NCBI RefSeq assembly: GCF_020740795.1
Contig: NC_067283.1
Location: forward strand, 44,319,659-44,383,658
Length of the DNA: 64,000 bases
Source: Apus apus
Lineage: Eukaryota; Chordata; Aves; Apodiformes; Apodidae
Direction: 5' to 3'
Shown here: one piece after another, positions 24,801 to 39,800 of the stretch
Layout of the letters: the number at the start of each line of letters is the position of its first letter
Position numbering within the stretch: the stretch's first letter is position 1
Made by a program: the position numbers and the translations under genes
The notes under the pieces: model-generated
Told to the model about the DNA's origin: nothing
Seen by the model: the letters and a program-made list of their open reading frames with translations, nothing else
The model's database searches: none

Positions 24801-27800
24801 AGCAATAGCAAACAAGCAGTCATTGTTTTTCTTTGAAAGTGTGGTAATCGTCTTGATATTCTCACAGAAATCAAGAGCTCTTAATTACTGTTTCTTTCCT
24901 TAACTAAAACCAAGTATTTGTTCTAGGTAGGACTGATTTTTGTATGCTGACTTTTTGCATTTCATGGTTTCACCAGCTCCTTTTTTCCTTAGCAGATAGA
25001 TTAATGTCTTTACATTATCTGAGCATGCAGATACCGGTGCTCCAAATACAATGGAAGAAAGTGTAAAGAATGATTGTTTGAATTTTTGGTGCTAAGTTGT
25101 AAACTGAAGGGAAGCCAGCTGCTGACACCAGGCAGAAACATCTGGTTAACATTATTAGTAATAGGACAGCTGTATGTAATATGGGTAAGGATGCAAGGAA
25201 AATTACAGTGAAACTAGAAGATCAGCCTAAGTGAGAGAGATAGTTTCCTCACATTTCCTTTCAAACCTCTCATGCTTGCACATCCAACTTTTATTTACTG
25301 TTAAGATACTGTACTGATTTTATGTCACCCTATTGCCTGGAATCTAACGCCTGACAGTGAGCAAGTAACTTTACATGAGGAGTACCTCACATGCTCAGTG
25401 GAATGTCAAATGAAAGGGATCCTGCAGTATCCAGATGTAAACTGTACAGAAAAGACAGTTTAAGTCAAGGATAAGCAGGACTGTATATGTAAAAAAATAG
25501 ATTCCAGTAATAGAATATTGTCCGTGTGGAAGTTATCAACAGAAATCTGAAATTGTGAGTTCAGAACTCCACTGTTGGCTGTAGCATGCAAATCTCATCA
25601 ATGTTGTGATACTGCAGAAAGCAACTGACTGCAAGAGGCAGTAATGATGAGTGACTTCATCTTGCCTGTATGCAGGTGGTGTGTCACAGAATTTCCCAAA
25701 CAGTTTTAACACAGTGGACACTGTTGTGCAGACAGGAGTTGTGCCTGAGAGTTGTCACCTCTTTTTCTTTTTGGTTCCTGTTTGTAGTACCTTTTGTTGT
25801 TTGATAAGCAGATTTTAAGACATCATTAATTAGACAGGCAGGTTTTTAATTTTGTTTTTGACCAATTTCAGATTCAATTACAGAGCCAGGATGAAGTGAT
25901 ACGTTTTTACAGATTTGCATCTGGTCCTTGTGCTGAGGAGTTACCAGGGTGAAGACCTAGTCCTAGAAGGGTCAGAGGGGGTAGAAATACAATACATAGT
26001 TATGGGCTATGCCACAGCTCTCTGTTTTGGCAACCTGGAAATATAAACTATTGGAATGATACGTTCCCAGCTTTGCCCACAGATGACCGGCAGGCAGGTC
26101 TTGCTGATCTCAGGCTGCAATTAACTGAACAACTTTCTGTGTGAAATGAAGTTTCTGTTTAATTCAAAACTTTCAATTACGATCATATATTCCTAGAGCG
26201 CACCTTCTCTGTGGTATTTTCTTATGCCTATTTATTCTTGACATTAAAAGAGTTAAATTTCTTTAATTCATTTCAGCAAGCAAATGTACCTAGTTAATAA
26301 TGGATGTTGCAGTTTACTCAGTCGAGGGAGTGCGTTTTGAGAAAGGCTATCTTCTTTTAAGGATTGCATCTGATCCAATAAACCAAATTATATAATAATA
26401 AAGTATGTCACCAATGAAAACAAATACCAGATGGGTCGTAGAACATTTAATTTTAGATCAGTAGACTGAGATAAACACTGCTGTGGCAGACTGTCAGTCA
26501 CTAGTAAAGCTCAAAAAGGGATTCCCACTGGGTGTCCGCACCCTGGAGGATTCCGCTTCCGTGCTTGTTTTAAGTCTTGCTCTATTTGTCCCCATTTGCT
26601 TCACGTTCATGCGCTTTCAGACACGGTGTGCTGGCCTGGCTGCGTTTCAAGGCATGACAATGCAAGCCGGCGAGGCTTGGCTGGTGAAAGGCAGGAGGTG
26701 TTCGCGGGGCAGGTCTGTGAGCCTGCCGGGCGCGGGCTCTGCCGAGGCAGGGCCGCTGCTTTCTGACTGGGGGAGTGGGCTTGTGGCTCATGGCAGTTTC
26801 CCACCCCGGGGGCGTGGAGGCTGCTAGCTGACCCAGCTTCCTCCAGCATGGGTGTAAATAGTGTCGGCCGGTGTATTTTACCCTTCAGATGCGAATGCTT
26901 TCACTGCAAGACATTTTCAATTGTGACACTTAGCTCAAGTGTCTTTGAGCTATTAGATTGCAAGGCTAGTGGTTTTTTTTTGTTTTGGTGTTTTTTCCAC
27001 ACACCTCCCCACCCCCAGTTAACATTTTTGTCCTGTATTTAAGATATCTGCTAGCACTTCTGCAACAATGTTTTCTAGTTGTCTGTTCAGTGGCATCTTA
27101 TCTTTAGGGACATGTTGTAGTGGTGGACCTGGCAATGTTAGGTTTGCCTTTGGACTCAATCTGAAAGGTCTTTTCCAACCTAAATGATTCTATGATCTGC
27201 TTATGTGTCTGTATTCCAGAATTAAGAGGAATTTATTATAATAAATAAATTTAAATTAACACATAACATTATACTGAAAGGAGTAGTTTTAAGTATTGCA
27301 TTCGGAGACCATCTCCATAGTAATTTTAACTGTTTTTCTATATGTGCCACCTAAATCTATGATTTCTTAGTTCATGTATATAGTTTTGGACCTTTTAAAT
27401 CCTGCTTGATACTTAAGCCTAAGTGTAAGAAAATACAGGGGCAGGGTTGGTTTGTTGGGTTTTTTAAAATGATTTTCAGATTAACCTATATACTCCAGAT
27501 GAATTCTTGACAAAATCTTGACAGTAGAGTCTATTATTCCCAATATCCATAATAGACATTCGTGTCACATGCTTCAAAAGTTTTGTTTAAAATCTTTTTG
27601 TGTTCCTTAACTACATGTTTCTGAACTGTTCAATGCATGCAGATTTTCAGCAGATGATGCACAAGTACAATGACTGAATTATGAGCAGTGATGACTTGTT
27701 CTTTATTATAAGCCAACCTTAAGGTGCAGGTTACATCATATAAACAGAAACACTTTGTTGCCTTTGAAGTGTGGTGCTGGATTCTCTTGGTAAAGGGGAA

Positions 27801-30800
27801 ATGTAGTCAGGATTGTTCAGCTAAGAGAAGTTTGTTGTTTTCTTATGATTACTGACCTTTTTTCAAAGAAAGACTGTCAGCTTATGGGTCTATCAGCATA
27901 TTTGGTATCACCAGGGATCCCAAATTTAAGTTGTCTTAGGAGTCCTGTAAATCATGGAAAGTGCCCGTTTTATCTGCCTATTAGGGTAGAAGTTAATTGT
28001 GGGGTAGAGTAAATTTAAGTGCTTTATATATTGAAAATTATAGTTGATTTACATAGTTGAAATTCTGACTGAAGACTTTTGGCTTCATTGTTTTTCTTCT
28101 AAAGGTATCAGGAAAGAGCCACTTTAGATCTGAAGACTATTCTTCTTGTTCTCTGTGAGGGTTCTGCAACCCTGATACATCTTCTTTGACAATACTTAAT
28201 CAGTGTAGAGTTTTTAAAATTTGTGCATTTAGTTTTTAGTGCATTTGTTAAAGTAGATATCAACAACAAACATATTGGGTATTGTATTCTGAGATTCTGT
28301 GAAAAGCTTTGCAGAAAGTATGAAGTCCAGTTGTCATCTTAAACTCAGTAAAATCAACTCTTACCTGCGTACGGGAACAGTTCACACATGTATCAGTGAC
28401 AGCAGATATTCTTAATCTTGATTGCATCGCTGAAATTTTCTTTATAGATGCATATTACTTCCATTTCTGGATATGAGTTAGCATTGTGTTGCAGAAAGCC
28501 AATACCTTATTTACAGAAGTACATTTTCCTGATTTGTTTTTCTGGGAATGAATTTAAATTAGAAAAACACCTGTCTTGTTGCCTGACAGCTGATGACAGC
28601 ATCAAAATCACTGAGTGACTAAGATGACAAGCTATCTCTACACATCAACACATCAGGCTTTTATTACTGTCATGGGTATACAAGAAACTTGTTTTAAGTG
28701 GTGTTTAACAAGGACTCATTCTATTTGTCAGTTCTGTGACATGATCTATATGAAGGAAGGAATAATGTTCCCATGTCAACCGAGGAGGAGAAGATTGCAA
28801 TAGGTCTTCATAGCACAAAGCTTCTCTGTAGAGATAGAGACAAATCAAATGGTGTGTTATTTTCATCACACTGTCAAATGAGGATTAGGTACATCTATGT
28901 AAAAATTCATGCATTGTTAGTCAGAAGCTGATGGCTGAGCTTTAGGGAGAAATTTTCTTATGAAGAAATACAGTTTTTTTTCCTTAGATCAATTGAATTA
29001 CTGTGGTAATTACTGTGGTTTCATTGCTGTCATGGTTTAACTACTGTGACTTTGCAACCATGCAGTATTGAATGGGAAATTAATAAAAGAACTGAGAAGA
29101 CATCCCTTCAGTGTGGAACTTACCTTCCATGTATCCAAAAGTTGTCTCCTTCCTTGTAGTGCCCTGCTGTGTTTTTTCCAGGACAAGTTGACTCCAAGCT
29201 CTGCAACTGCAGGTACCATGTAGAGCTAAGTCCGAACCACAAATTCTGCTATGGCATGTTTGCACATTCATGTTCAAGAATATGAAAAATGCCCTGAATT
29301 TTTCGGCTTTCGGGCCTCCCAAAACAAATTCAGAGTTCTTTGAAACAGTATATTTGGGTTTCAGCCACAAATTTGGATTTGTACTCTCCACTTAGAGGTT
29401 CAGGTGAAGGGAAGTGATTTTTAAAAAAAAAATTGTCACAGAAATACTATAGTTTGTGTGATTCTTCTCATGCCTCCATGGAGAGACTTCAGCAGAAGCA
29501 GCAAAACTAGTTTCTTGCTGCTCCACATTTTGTGTGTGAATCTTGAGCATATGCTCTGAGTGGGTTTGAAATAACTTAGGTTTGATTTTTTTATTCATGT
29601 TTATTATTATTATGCACTAGTCTGTAGCACTGAAAACATGTCATGAAGAAAACAGTGCAGTAGGGAGTTAGTGGGAAGAATACTTCAAAAGAATATTTTA
29701 AAAATGTTGCTTAATTGGTATGATAACTGGCATATTTATTTGCACTTAATGTATTCTCTTTGTTTACCCATATTTGCCTAATCATTTCATGTTGCCATAG
29801 TTAATATTATTATTTTGCATTAAAAAAATTATGATGGGTTTTTAAACATTATGTGATTTTCTATTTCTTTTAATAGAAAGGTTTATTGTTTTCCTCTAGA
29901 AAGGTTCTGAAGGAAATCTCTGTTGGAGACCTAAAGCCTAATGAAACAGTTGAAGCAAATCTGGAAGCACAACTACTCTCCAAATTAGACCATCCAGCCA
30001 TTGTCAAATTTTATGCAAGCTTTGTGGAGCGAGATAGTTTCTGCATTATCACTGAATACTGCGAGGTGAGACTTGTAGATTACTTTGAAGAAACTTGACA
30101 GAATTTGTGCATTAAAATAGGGTCTTAAAAGAAAGCTAGTCCAGTTTTATTTAATGTTTTAGTTTGATTTTTACTCTTATTTCTTACTTGTGGGAACACC
30201 TACTACTGGTTAGAAATATTTAAAATAAGCAGTGTTACCTGCTTATGTGAGACTTGTAGCTTATACACAAACAAACCAAAGAGGAAAATTAAACACAATT
30301 TCATTTCATTCACTATAATCAGTATTAGAAGAAAGACTTAGACACATTACCAGATCTGTGGGTGAACTCAGAAAGGTTTTACTTCATATGTACTACTGAT
30401 AGGGAAGAGAGGATGAAATGGAGTACATGGTCACAGTATGAAATCTGATGTAAATGAGGAGGGGAAAACCCTCTTGTGATTTGAAGGTGATTACAAGAAG
30501 CTTGAGCCTGATCATATGGATGATGAGTTTGGTAGCATCACTGGCTTTATGAAGTGGAGAACAATGTGAGTCAAAGACCACAGTGTAGAGGATAAAAAAA
30601 CTATTAAAGGAGGATATACTGGAGTATAGCTACCATTTATTTTTACTCCAACATGTGGTTTAAATACATATTGATGAAATCTGTTTTAAAGATTAAAATA
30701 AGAATTTATACATATTTAAGCCAGCTTTTTAAGAGTTTATATAAAACAAGTGCCCACTTTGTAACAAATATAGATGTACTGTTTTAAAAAATACAATCTT

Positions 30801-33800
30801 CTCATGAAGCTGTGAAGCAGACTTTTCAGTTGTGCTCTGCTAGGCATTTGAAATGTTTTGGAATCTAATGACCCTAGACTATTGGGTTACCTGTCCACCA
30901 ATCAGACCTGTATTAACTAATGACCTTTCTTCAAGCATTCAGCTTTGGTGTGTATAATTTAAGAAGTACTATTCCTGTTAGTTATTGCCTCCTTAGAAGC
31001 TTTCTTTGATGACAGCTCAATGTCTATTTATTGCTGGGATTTTTTGACATTAAATCTGCCATATTCAATTCTGTTATGCAATCTGAATATTTGTTCACTT
31101 GTTATTTTAACACCCATGCAGAAGCTCTTTGCGTCATTCCCTGAATGTCTGACAGCTGGGGCTTGATGGAAATTTGGTATTGCCAACTCTCTGTGGAAAT
31201 CCAGAGTGCAGAACTGAAGGATTATTGTAATCACCCAGATATTCCTGTGCACTAAGATTAATATTCTCTCTCTCAGTGGTAAATGCCAGATCACTGATAC
31301 CTGTATCAAGAGTAAAGGAGCCTCTTTCAGCAGCATTATAGAGCAGGACTAGTGTCTTTGGTCCACTGGTTTTTTTTTTCTGCTTTTGTTTTTCTTCTGG
31401 AATTCCTATCTGGAATAAACTTATGGGTGAATAAAAAAGAGCATGATAGCAATCACCCTTGTAATCACAAGCTGCTGCAGCACCCCTAGGAAAATTTTTT
31501 GTCCAGGCAGAGTAAATTACTCTGCATGAAAACATTTCACTGCAGAGTTACCCTAGGATCCAGAAGCTGTATGTCATACACATGATAATGTATTACACCA
31601 AGGCAAGTGAAGGTTGTGTTGGTTCTGCAGCTGAATCTTTTCAGGTTTGAGTCTGTTGGGTCACGCTAGAATGACAGTGAATCCACTAGGATGTGCTTCT
31701 GACTCTTTCCAAAAAGGATATGCTGTGTAGTATCATTGCATTTAAGCAATTACAATGTGTTTAATCAAATGTTCAAACAAGGAAAGTACACAGCAAGGTT
31801 TTGCATAGTGCTATAAAAATCCTTTTCTATTTTAGTGGGAGTATTCCCAGAAGGTGTACTTTCATATTTACTTATCTATAATGATATACTTATCTATAAT
31901 GTGGTGGGATTTGGAGCTTTTTACCTAAAAGATGCCTGTTTAAATTGCACATAAATTGAGGAGAAAAATGTAATGCTACCTGATGCATGTTTGGAAGTCT
32001 AGTATGTTCCGTTTCTCATGGATAGAATAATTATCAGATTTGCAGTAATTGGTGCTCTTGGGCAGACTCAAAACAAAGAATAAACATTAAGTTGGCATGG
32101 AAACAGAGCAACCCTCTGAGCCTTATTGTGTTTTCTCCAAAGTGCTGTGACTTATTCATTAGCTACAGTACTTTGTTCATTCTAGCATGAGGAGTGTAGA
32201 GTGAGCCTCCAGTGCAGCTGCCGTGTGCTACACCTGTCCTGGAACAAATGAGAACATTGGTCTCTGTTGCTCAGCTCAGTGTCTTTTATTATAACTGAAT
32301 TCACTCAAAATTATAGAAGAGAAACGTATGTGTTCTGTTTTGATCTTCTTGCTGAGCTTCTTCAGCAATTTTCCTGAATCAGAGTCTTGCAGGCAATAGA
32401 AACATTGTCAGATAAGTCAGATTTCAAACAAAAATGAGTTTATCATCCTTGGCTTTAATTTTGTAAGATAAATTTGACTTCAATAAAATACAGTTTTTAC
32501 AAGTAGTTACTTTAAAAGTTGCATCATAAACCAGAACTAATTGTACTTTTCCCCAAACAATTATTTCTGTCTTCGGTCTCAGCTGTGATGTGAGTATACA
32601 TATGCTAAGGAAATCTAAGTAGAAAGAATAACTAAAGAAATCAGTGTCTGTTCACATTATCAGCTCTAGATGCTGAGCTGTTTTAAATAAGTTACTGGTG
32701 TATTTGATACTCTTGACATTTAAACAGAAACTGCAGCTTGGAAACTCCCTATGTACTTAATTTGTTAAATTCCTTATGAACTTCATTGTACTGACTTTCC
32801 AAAAATGCAGAATTTTGTTAACAAACTTTTTTGGAGTTTCATGGCAGCTCTATTTCAGCAAATCTTTTATGATGCATTTTTGTTTTCTTTTTATAGATAC
32901 AAAATCAAGATGAAATTAATTGTAGGACATTGAGACCAGTCTTCTCTGCTTGGAATTAACAATCCATAGTTACTTGAGGGCACATACAGTACTTTATTCA
33001 GCTGGTTTTGTTCTCCTTAGACCTTTTGAAAGAAATGTCCCCCATCTTAATAGAGTACCCACCAGCCTGCAGGTCCTACATTTATTTTCTTTCCATTTTC
33101 CATGGCAATGTGTGATTCTAGTAGAGGACACATTGGGACAGGAAGAAACAGTGTTTGGAGCCTGCTGTAAGTACATAGTCCCTTGTGGCCAGTAGCTAGC
33201 TGACAATTATTTGAACAGCCCCTGAGCCTTGGGCTACTGCTACAGTTGGCTCTGGATGGACTGGGGCAGCTGTCTGGAATAGGTGAGTCATTATTTTCAA
33301 GGTGCGTGTGTAGAGTCAGACACAGCCCATGTGGTTGTCAATGCAGCAGAGTACCCAGCAACACTTTTTCTGTCCTTCCTCTGCTCTGCTGCAAGCAGCC
33401 AAGGGGAAGCTGTTGAACATTTGGAGTTGCAAAGGGGGAGCAGCTGCTGAGAGCTCCAAGTTCCCAGAAGAGCTTCTCTCTCAGCTGCAGCAGGGAGGCA
33501 GATGGAGAGTTGAAGCCATATTCCCTTCCCTAGTGAATGAGATGATTCAGACATTTCAATTAAAAATTGTGGGACATTGCCAAGGAACATTTCTTTCATA
33601 CATGACAAAACATGTTTTTTCGGGTTTTGTTTTGATTTGGTTTTGACACTCTCACTTTTGAATGTTTTAACTTAAAACCTCAGGAACCACAGAAAAAACT
33701 GTGAGTTTATGTCAAAGGACGGAGCAAAACCATGGATTTTCAAGGACAGAACCTGCTTATTTTGTAGCAGCAGTATGAAGCACTGTGGTATTTGAAACAG

Positions 33801-36800
33801 AAAAACATGAAGTGCTGAAGAGATCACAAAATGTAGAGAATCAACAGTGCAGAGAAGGGAAGGGTTGATGATGGGAAATGGTGTTACAGGTACATTTGTA
33901 CAGGTTAAAACATTTTCTTGTATATGGCACATGAAACTTCTGATTTTTTGCAAAGTGTGTAATGCAAAAGTAATCTTTTTTGGAGAGTAAGTTACTTAGT
34001 CCCTAGAGCACCATGAGACAGTCCCTTTGCTCTGGGATTAGTTACCTCAACATAGTGCTTGCCACTAATGTGCATTCTTGTAGACAAAATCAATGTATTT
34101 TATAAACTGGAAAAACAAATAGCTGATAAGCTTCCATCTTTTTTTTTTTTTCTTTTTTTTTTTTTTAGCAAAATGAACAGTTTCCATGTAAGTCTCCTCA
34201 GAAACCCCTTCCATCATGTTGTTGTTCAACTGATTTTTCCAAATGTCTGGCTTTTCAAGTTTTCAAGTAGTGTTCTTCTGTATATATTTTTGGGCTTACT
34301 TTCACTTCATACTGTGTGTCATACTGCTCCATTTCTAGTGTCACTTCAAGATCAATTGTAATTTTAATGAAGCGTTTACAGTAACACATGCTACAGATTC
34401 TTGAAGCTTAAATTCTGTTTTTTTTCTGGCAAAAATGAGTTTGGAAGGGGGACAAAGTATTGTAATTAAAGAAGCTGTGTTTTTGTTCTTTAGAGAACAG
34501 CATGATTTTTTATAATAAATGAGACTGTCTCTTGACTGTGCAATATTTTACTTGACTGGATATGCTTTTCCCAGATTTGTAACCTTATTTGGACCCATCA
34601 AGACACATCCATTTTACTCGATTTAGGTATCTACATATTAGCCAGTCAAAGTAGGCCCCTGTCATAAATATTTGCAAAGAAACAGCATTTCTACAACGTG
34701 ATCCATACCCTCCTAAGGCAGACAGCTAGATTGCAGAGATGATAGCACTCTTCAGGTGCCTGTTCTTTTGTGTTAATTACAGAGGGAGTTTGAGGTAACC
34801 AGCTCAGATGCACATGGCTAAAGTTGGGGGTGATATGAACTGAGAGAAGTTGAAAACTTTGATGAGATTGTGTAAAACTAAGAGAAAACTGACCTAATTT
34901 CCCTATGCAGCCAGACTGCTTGGTCTCAGTGTGATCTCAACTGTGTATGCTTTTGGTGCTGGGGGAGTTCAGAATTTATTTGCAAGCATTAATTTTACAG
35001 ATTACATGTTAGGAAGCTTGAAGGTCTAAGAAAGTGGACTCTTGTACTTTGATGATGGAGATGAACTTACATTAAATGTACAAATAATGTGATATTTTTC
35101 AGGGTGGAGATCTAGACTTCAAAATTCAAGAGTACAAAGAATCTGGGAAGATATTCAGTCAAAAACAAATAATAGACTGGTTTATACAGTTGTTACTCGG
35201 AGTCAACTATATGCATGAAAGGTACAGTCATTTGATATTAAAACACTTAGCTGGGGAGAGGAGACAGTGGATGTGCTGACTGGTTGCAGATACTCAAACA
35301 GAAACAAAACTGCATGGATTGTCTTGTATTGGTATAAAGTCCTGATCACTAAACTGCTGTAGTATATGTTGTATAACTAAAGTGTAATTAAGTATCTATC
35401 CTGCAAGAACATTGTGTATTATGTCTTTTAGTATTGCAGGGGTAGGTGTCTTTCAGCATTAGACACACTTTTCTAAGTGCCAAGTGAAAAATTTAGTGCA
35501 ACAGATATAGTTGACTATTGTTAGGAAAAAGTGGATTAAAAGGTTAAAAGAAAGTCAGCTTTTTCAAGAGGAGTCAACAAGGATCTCTTGCAGATATTTA
35601 ATGTGAAGAATCCAGTATTTATGCTTGATGTATTTCCACTAAAATCAGTGAAGTTACATACATACACTCTTTGAAAACAGATGTTGCTTTTAACAATACA
35701 TCAAAGATTAACCTATGAAATTACCACAGGTTATCCGGGCACTGATGTATGGAGGTCACATATGGTTTGAGCAGGGTTAGATAGGGTGGAATTCCTACCT
35801 GGTCATATTTGTGAGTGCAGTTCTTGCCTGCAGGATGGTTAGGCAGGCTGACTTCAGAGATTTAAACATTTCCCTCACTGCCAACGTACTGGACATGTGC
35901 ATGAGCCCTGTCTGGTGCCCTTCCCTTGCCATCCAGTGCCATCACCTTTGCAATAGGTGGGACTGTTTAGCATGGTATGAGGGAGACCAAGTGCTGTGCT
36001 GAGCAAGGAGCAGAAGGCTCAGCACATTGCCACCCGCATTGAGAGCTGGAGGAACGGTGAGCAGATGGGAAAACTAGGCTCCTTTCCTAGCAGCTTTTCA
36101 GAAGTTGGGAGTGAGTTAACCCAGCTTTCAGCATCTTCTTCTTTTCTCTGTCTCCTCCCTGTTGCTTTTGCCTATTAGCAGCTCTGAAATGTCATGTTAA
36201 TGAACAAGACAGAGAAGCCTTTCTAAAAAGCATTATAGCCCGAAAGTCCAAGATCTTTCATCCTGCCAAGCTGAACTATTTGGACTATTATTCCTATTGA
36301 ACTTTTAGAAGTAAGAATGTCATTGCTGCAAAGACTGTTTTAGCAGAGGCTAAGGTTGTTTGTAAACACCTGCATGTTTTGGGGAGATGAGCTAATTTGC
36401 CTAAAATAATGGCTTAAATTATTACTATAGCCAGGGAGGTGAGAAGGTGTTTATGTTTGAGGAGTATTTTACACCCAGAATCTGGAGATGAGAATTCAGT
36501 TTTTTCCAAGCAGAATGTAAACTAGATTCCATAGTCCTCTATCCTGCGTGAGTACTCAGAAAACAAGGTTATTATGCACTGAGTTGAAGGTGGACACACC
36601 AAATTGGTGTAGTTGTTTCATATATCTTTTGCAGCAGGGTTTGGGCCAAATTTGGTTGCCCAAACTTAAGTTGTAAGAGAGCAGGAGGCAGAGATAATCA
36701 CCTGTCAACAAGAACAACTATTTCTGAGTTGAGCTGAAGTCAAGTGTGTGGGATACGTTTGACCTAAACTGATAGATGCCTAATGAGTTTTTACACCTAC

Positions 36801-39800
36801 AGTGTCAGACTGCAGAGAGAAAAGGACAGAGTGAATTGCTGTCCAGCATGCAAGAGCATTTTGGTTGATAATTGCTGTTTTTTCTGGGGCTTGTACATGA
36901 AATGCCACCCCACAGACTGCAGTGATGGGAGCACAGTGAAGAGAGTTCTCTTGGGATGCTCTGTTCCTCAGCATTCACCTCAGGTCAAAAAGACAGAAGG
37001 ACATGGAAATAAAAATCTTGAATGTTTCACTGAACTAGCAGTACGGTGTTTTTTTCCCCTTCTTGAACTCCAGTTTAGCAATGTATCATTACAAGTTTTG
37101 GTAATCTGGAAAGTCCACTTTTGGTGAAATCCTTTCTTTAATGTAAGTATTTAGAGGATGCATTATGCAGAGTAATAACATTGCAGTTGGACTAGATAAT
37201 CATTGTAGGTCCCTTCCAACTGAACTGTTATATTCTATTGTGTTAGTTACGCTTTTTGTCTTTCATTTTCTATATTTCCTCATACCTCTTTATCATCTCT
37301 TTTCCCATATGTCCTTTGTGTCTACCCTTCTCTCTGTTTTTCTCATCTTCTACTTATTCTCAGATAAATCTTTAAAAATTCCAATCTTATAAATAAACTT
37401 TCTTTGGTAAATATGTACATTAAATTACTGGGTTTCCTAAAAAGTACAGTTTAGTTTTCCAGTGGTACCAGCAATTTGATTTTCCAAATAGCAATTCATT
37501 TTCTCTCTTTGAATAAGAGCTATTTAATAGCACCTCTCCAGACACACAAAAATGACTCAACAGTTTTATTTTTATTTTAATTTCCTGCATTGTATTATGT
37601 GTTATTTCACTGTATGCACATTAGAAAGTTTAATCTCCATCTTAATAGTTTAAAGCCAAAAAATAACTTAGGTGGAAAAAGTTAGGCTTAAAAGAATTTA
37701 AAACTACTTACAGAAATTTGTTTTAATTTCTGAAACATAATGACAGTCCTCTGCTTATGTATAGAGGAGTCATACATCATTTCTTCTCTACTGTTATGGC
37801 AAAAAGCAGTAATACATGCTTGAACTATGTACTAATGCAAATAAAATCTTGACACAGAATTAAAAGCTCGAAGTGTTTATTTTCTGAGGGTTGAACATCC
37901 TTGTGCCATTCCTTAGAAAATCCAGCTACTGTGGATGGGAGTTTTATTCCAGAGCTGCAAAAATAATTTCTGGTTTTAGACATGTAGTATTCACTTGGTT
38001 GCCCTTTTTACACTCTTATGCTGAAAACTTGTTTTAAACAGAACTTTTTTGCTGTCTCAATTTGTTTTTCTTTTCCTGACTTAGTAAGGATTATACAGAT
38101 TAGACATTCCTGTCTTTTACTTGGGCTTCATAAATCCCCAAGGGGGCCATGAATATCTTGTGGTCACTATGCTACCTACTGGCTATTTTACATAATTGGA
38201 AGGGTTTTTTTTTTAATTTTAAACTTGAAAGCTAAATTATCTAGAATTATGTAGATTCAATCCTCATCTGTTATTGATTCAACCAGATAGAGAAGTAAAG
38301 GAGAAACAATATAGTGGTCTCATCTAGATGGAGACAGTTAATATGAAACTATCATCTAGTCCCTCGGGCATGTATCCCATATCCTGTTGCATATCAGTTC
38401 ACAAAATTGATCCCACAGCAATCAGACCATGAGGCCATTGATTCATTTAACCTCGATTTGAATAAAGCTGACCATTATGTTATCTGTTACTTTGCTGATC
38501 TTTATGAGCAATATGCAAACAAACCTGTTGCTTTCCATCTACAGGGTAGCAGGCTTTGCCCAAGTACTTAATCTGGATTTCACGTTGACTTCCCTAGTAC
38601 GGGATGCAGGCTTATCCAGAACCCCTAGTTCTTCAGATAGAGGAAAGATGAAATAATTGCTAAATATTTCACTAAAATAAACTACTTCTGCCTCAATCAG
38701 CTTCATGTTCTTGTACGTTGCAGAGGAAGCTTTATTCAAGGAGGCTGCCTGCTGCTCAGTGCTTCATGCTGCTTCTTTATGAGTATGAGCCAGCAAGCAG
38801 GTACTCTATAGAACATAGATATGGGTATCTTTATAGCCCAAATTTGATACTATCCTTAAGTGTTAATGTCTATCCAAAATATCAATAACCACTTCACTGA
38901 CTGTCAAGTTAGATTATGTTTTGCTGGAGCCCAGTTAATTAATGTTACCTCTATAGGTTTATTTCTTGCTACAACAAAAAGTCACACTCTTTCTTGAACT
39001 GGATTTACAGTGCAGACTCAATATTTATTTCTTCCTAGAATAAAAGTATTTTTTTCATTCAAGGTTTCAGCCTATAACTTATTTATCTTCTGACTTATCT
39101 TGGCAAAACAAGGTGGCTTCCATTGAGAGATATCATAATAGGGAGTTCCAAAGAATCATCCCAAGTGTTTCTTAGTCATTTTAATATATAAAAGCCTCTT
39201 ATGGCTATTGGCAATGCAAATAATGCAGTATATATTTTCTAGTCTTAATATGAAAACTATTTTGGCAATCATTTCAGTATCTCAATGCATAAGATTTTAA
39301 TAATTCAGTGACATTTCAGATAATCCTTGAGAATTGCTCAAGAAAAATTAAAACCTATTACTATATTTGCTTCGCTTGCCCACATCTCAAGAATCTTAGA
39401 ATGTCTTTCTTTACCTGTTCTAAATGGCTGAGTGACAAAAGGAGTTGTATTAGCAGCTGCAGTTTCTGTAGCCAGTCTGCACAACTGCTCTTCTGCTCCT
39501 CCTGAGCAGAGCTGATAACTAATACTGTGTGTTATTTTGAAGTGAATGAGTGCAAGTTTAGTTGAGGTTGTAGGGAACCCTTTTGGAAGCTTTATTAACA
39601 AGAATTAATTAAAAGCATATTTTGTATACTGCAGGCATATTTCATTTTCCTAAGGGGCTGGAGAATCACTGTCGTGCATTAGGCTTTCAAGAACTTGAGC
39701 AGATACTGTTTGTCCCACATGCTGTGCTCATGGCCTATGATATTGTTTCAATCTTTGATGGAAAAATAAGTCTGTAAAAGCTGGTTGTTCTTTTTATTTT

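Larger units (their letters stand above)
15886..29899 (+). other. NEK11: NEK11 intron 1 (about 14 kb)
   Basis: GT-AG intron. It contains the C23T15 tract at 22627-22664, an A23 run at 23547-23569, a TG repeat near 21961-21978, a degenerate 102-bp tandem repeat at about 24545-24785, a CpG-rich patch at about 26520-26880 and a CR1 3' end at about 27104-27198. No coding gene was recognised. Confidence 0.85.

Noticed and set aside
34139-34361. Strong acceptor-like T tract followed by an open frame as an extra NEK11 exon
   Set aside because: NEK11 exons 2 and 3 already join in the exact human frame, and the downstream reading has no similarity to NEK11.
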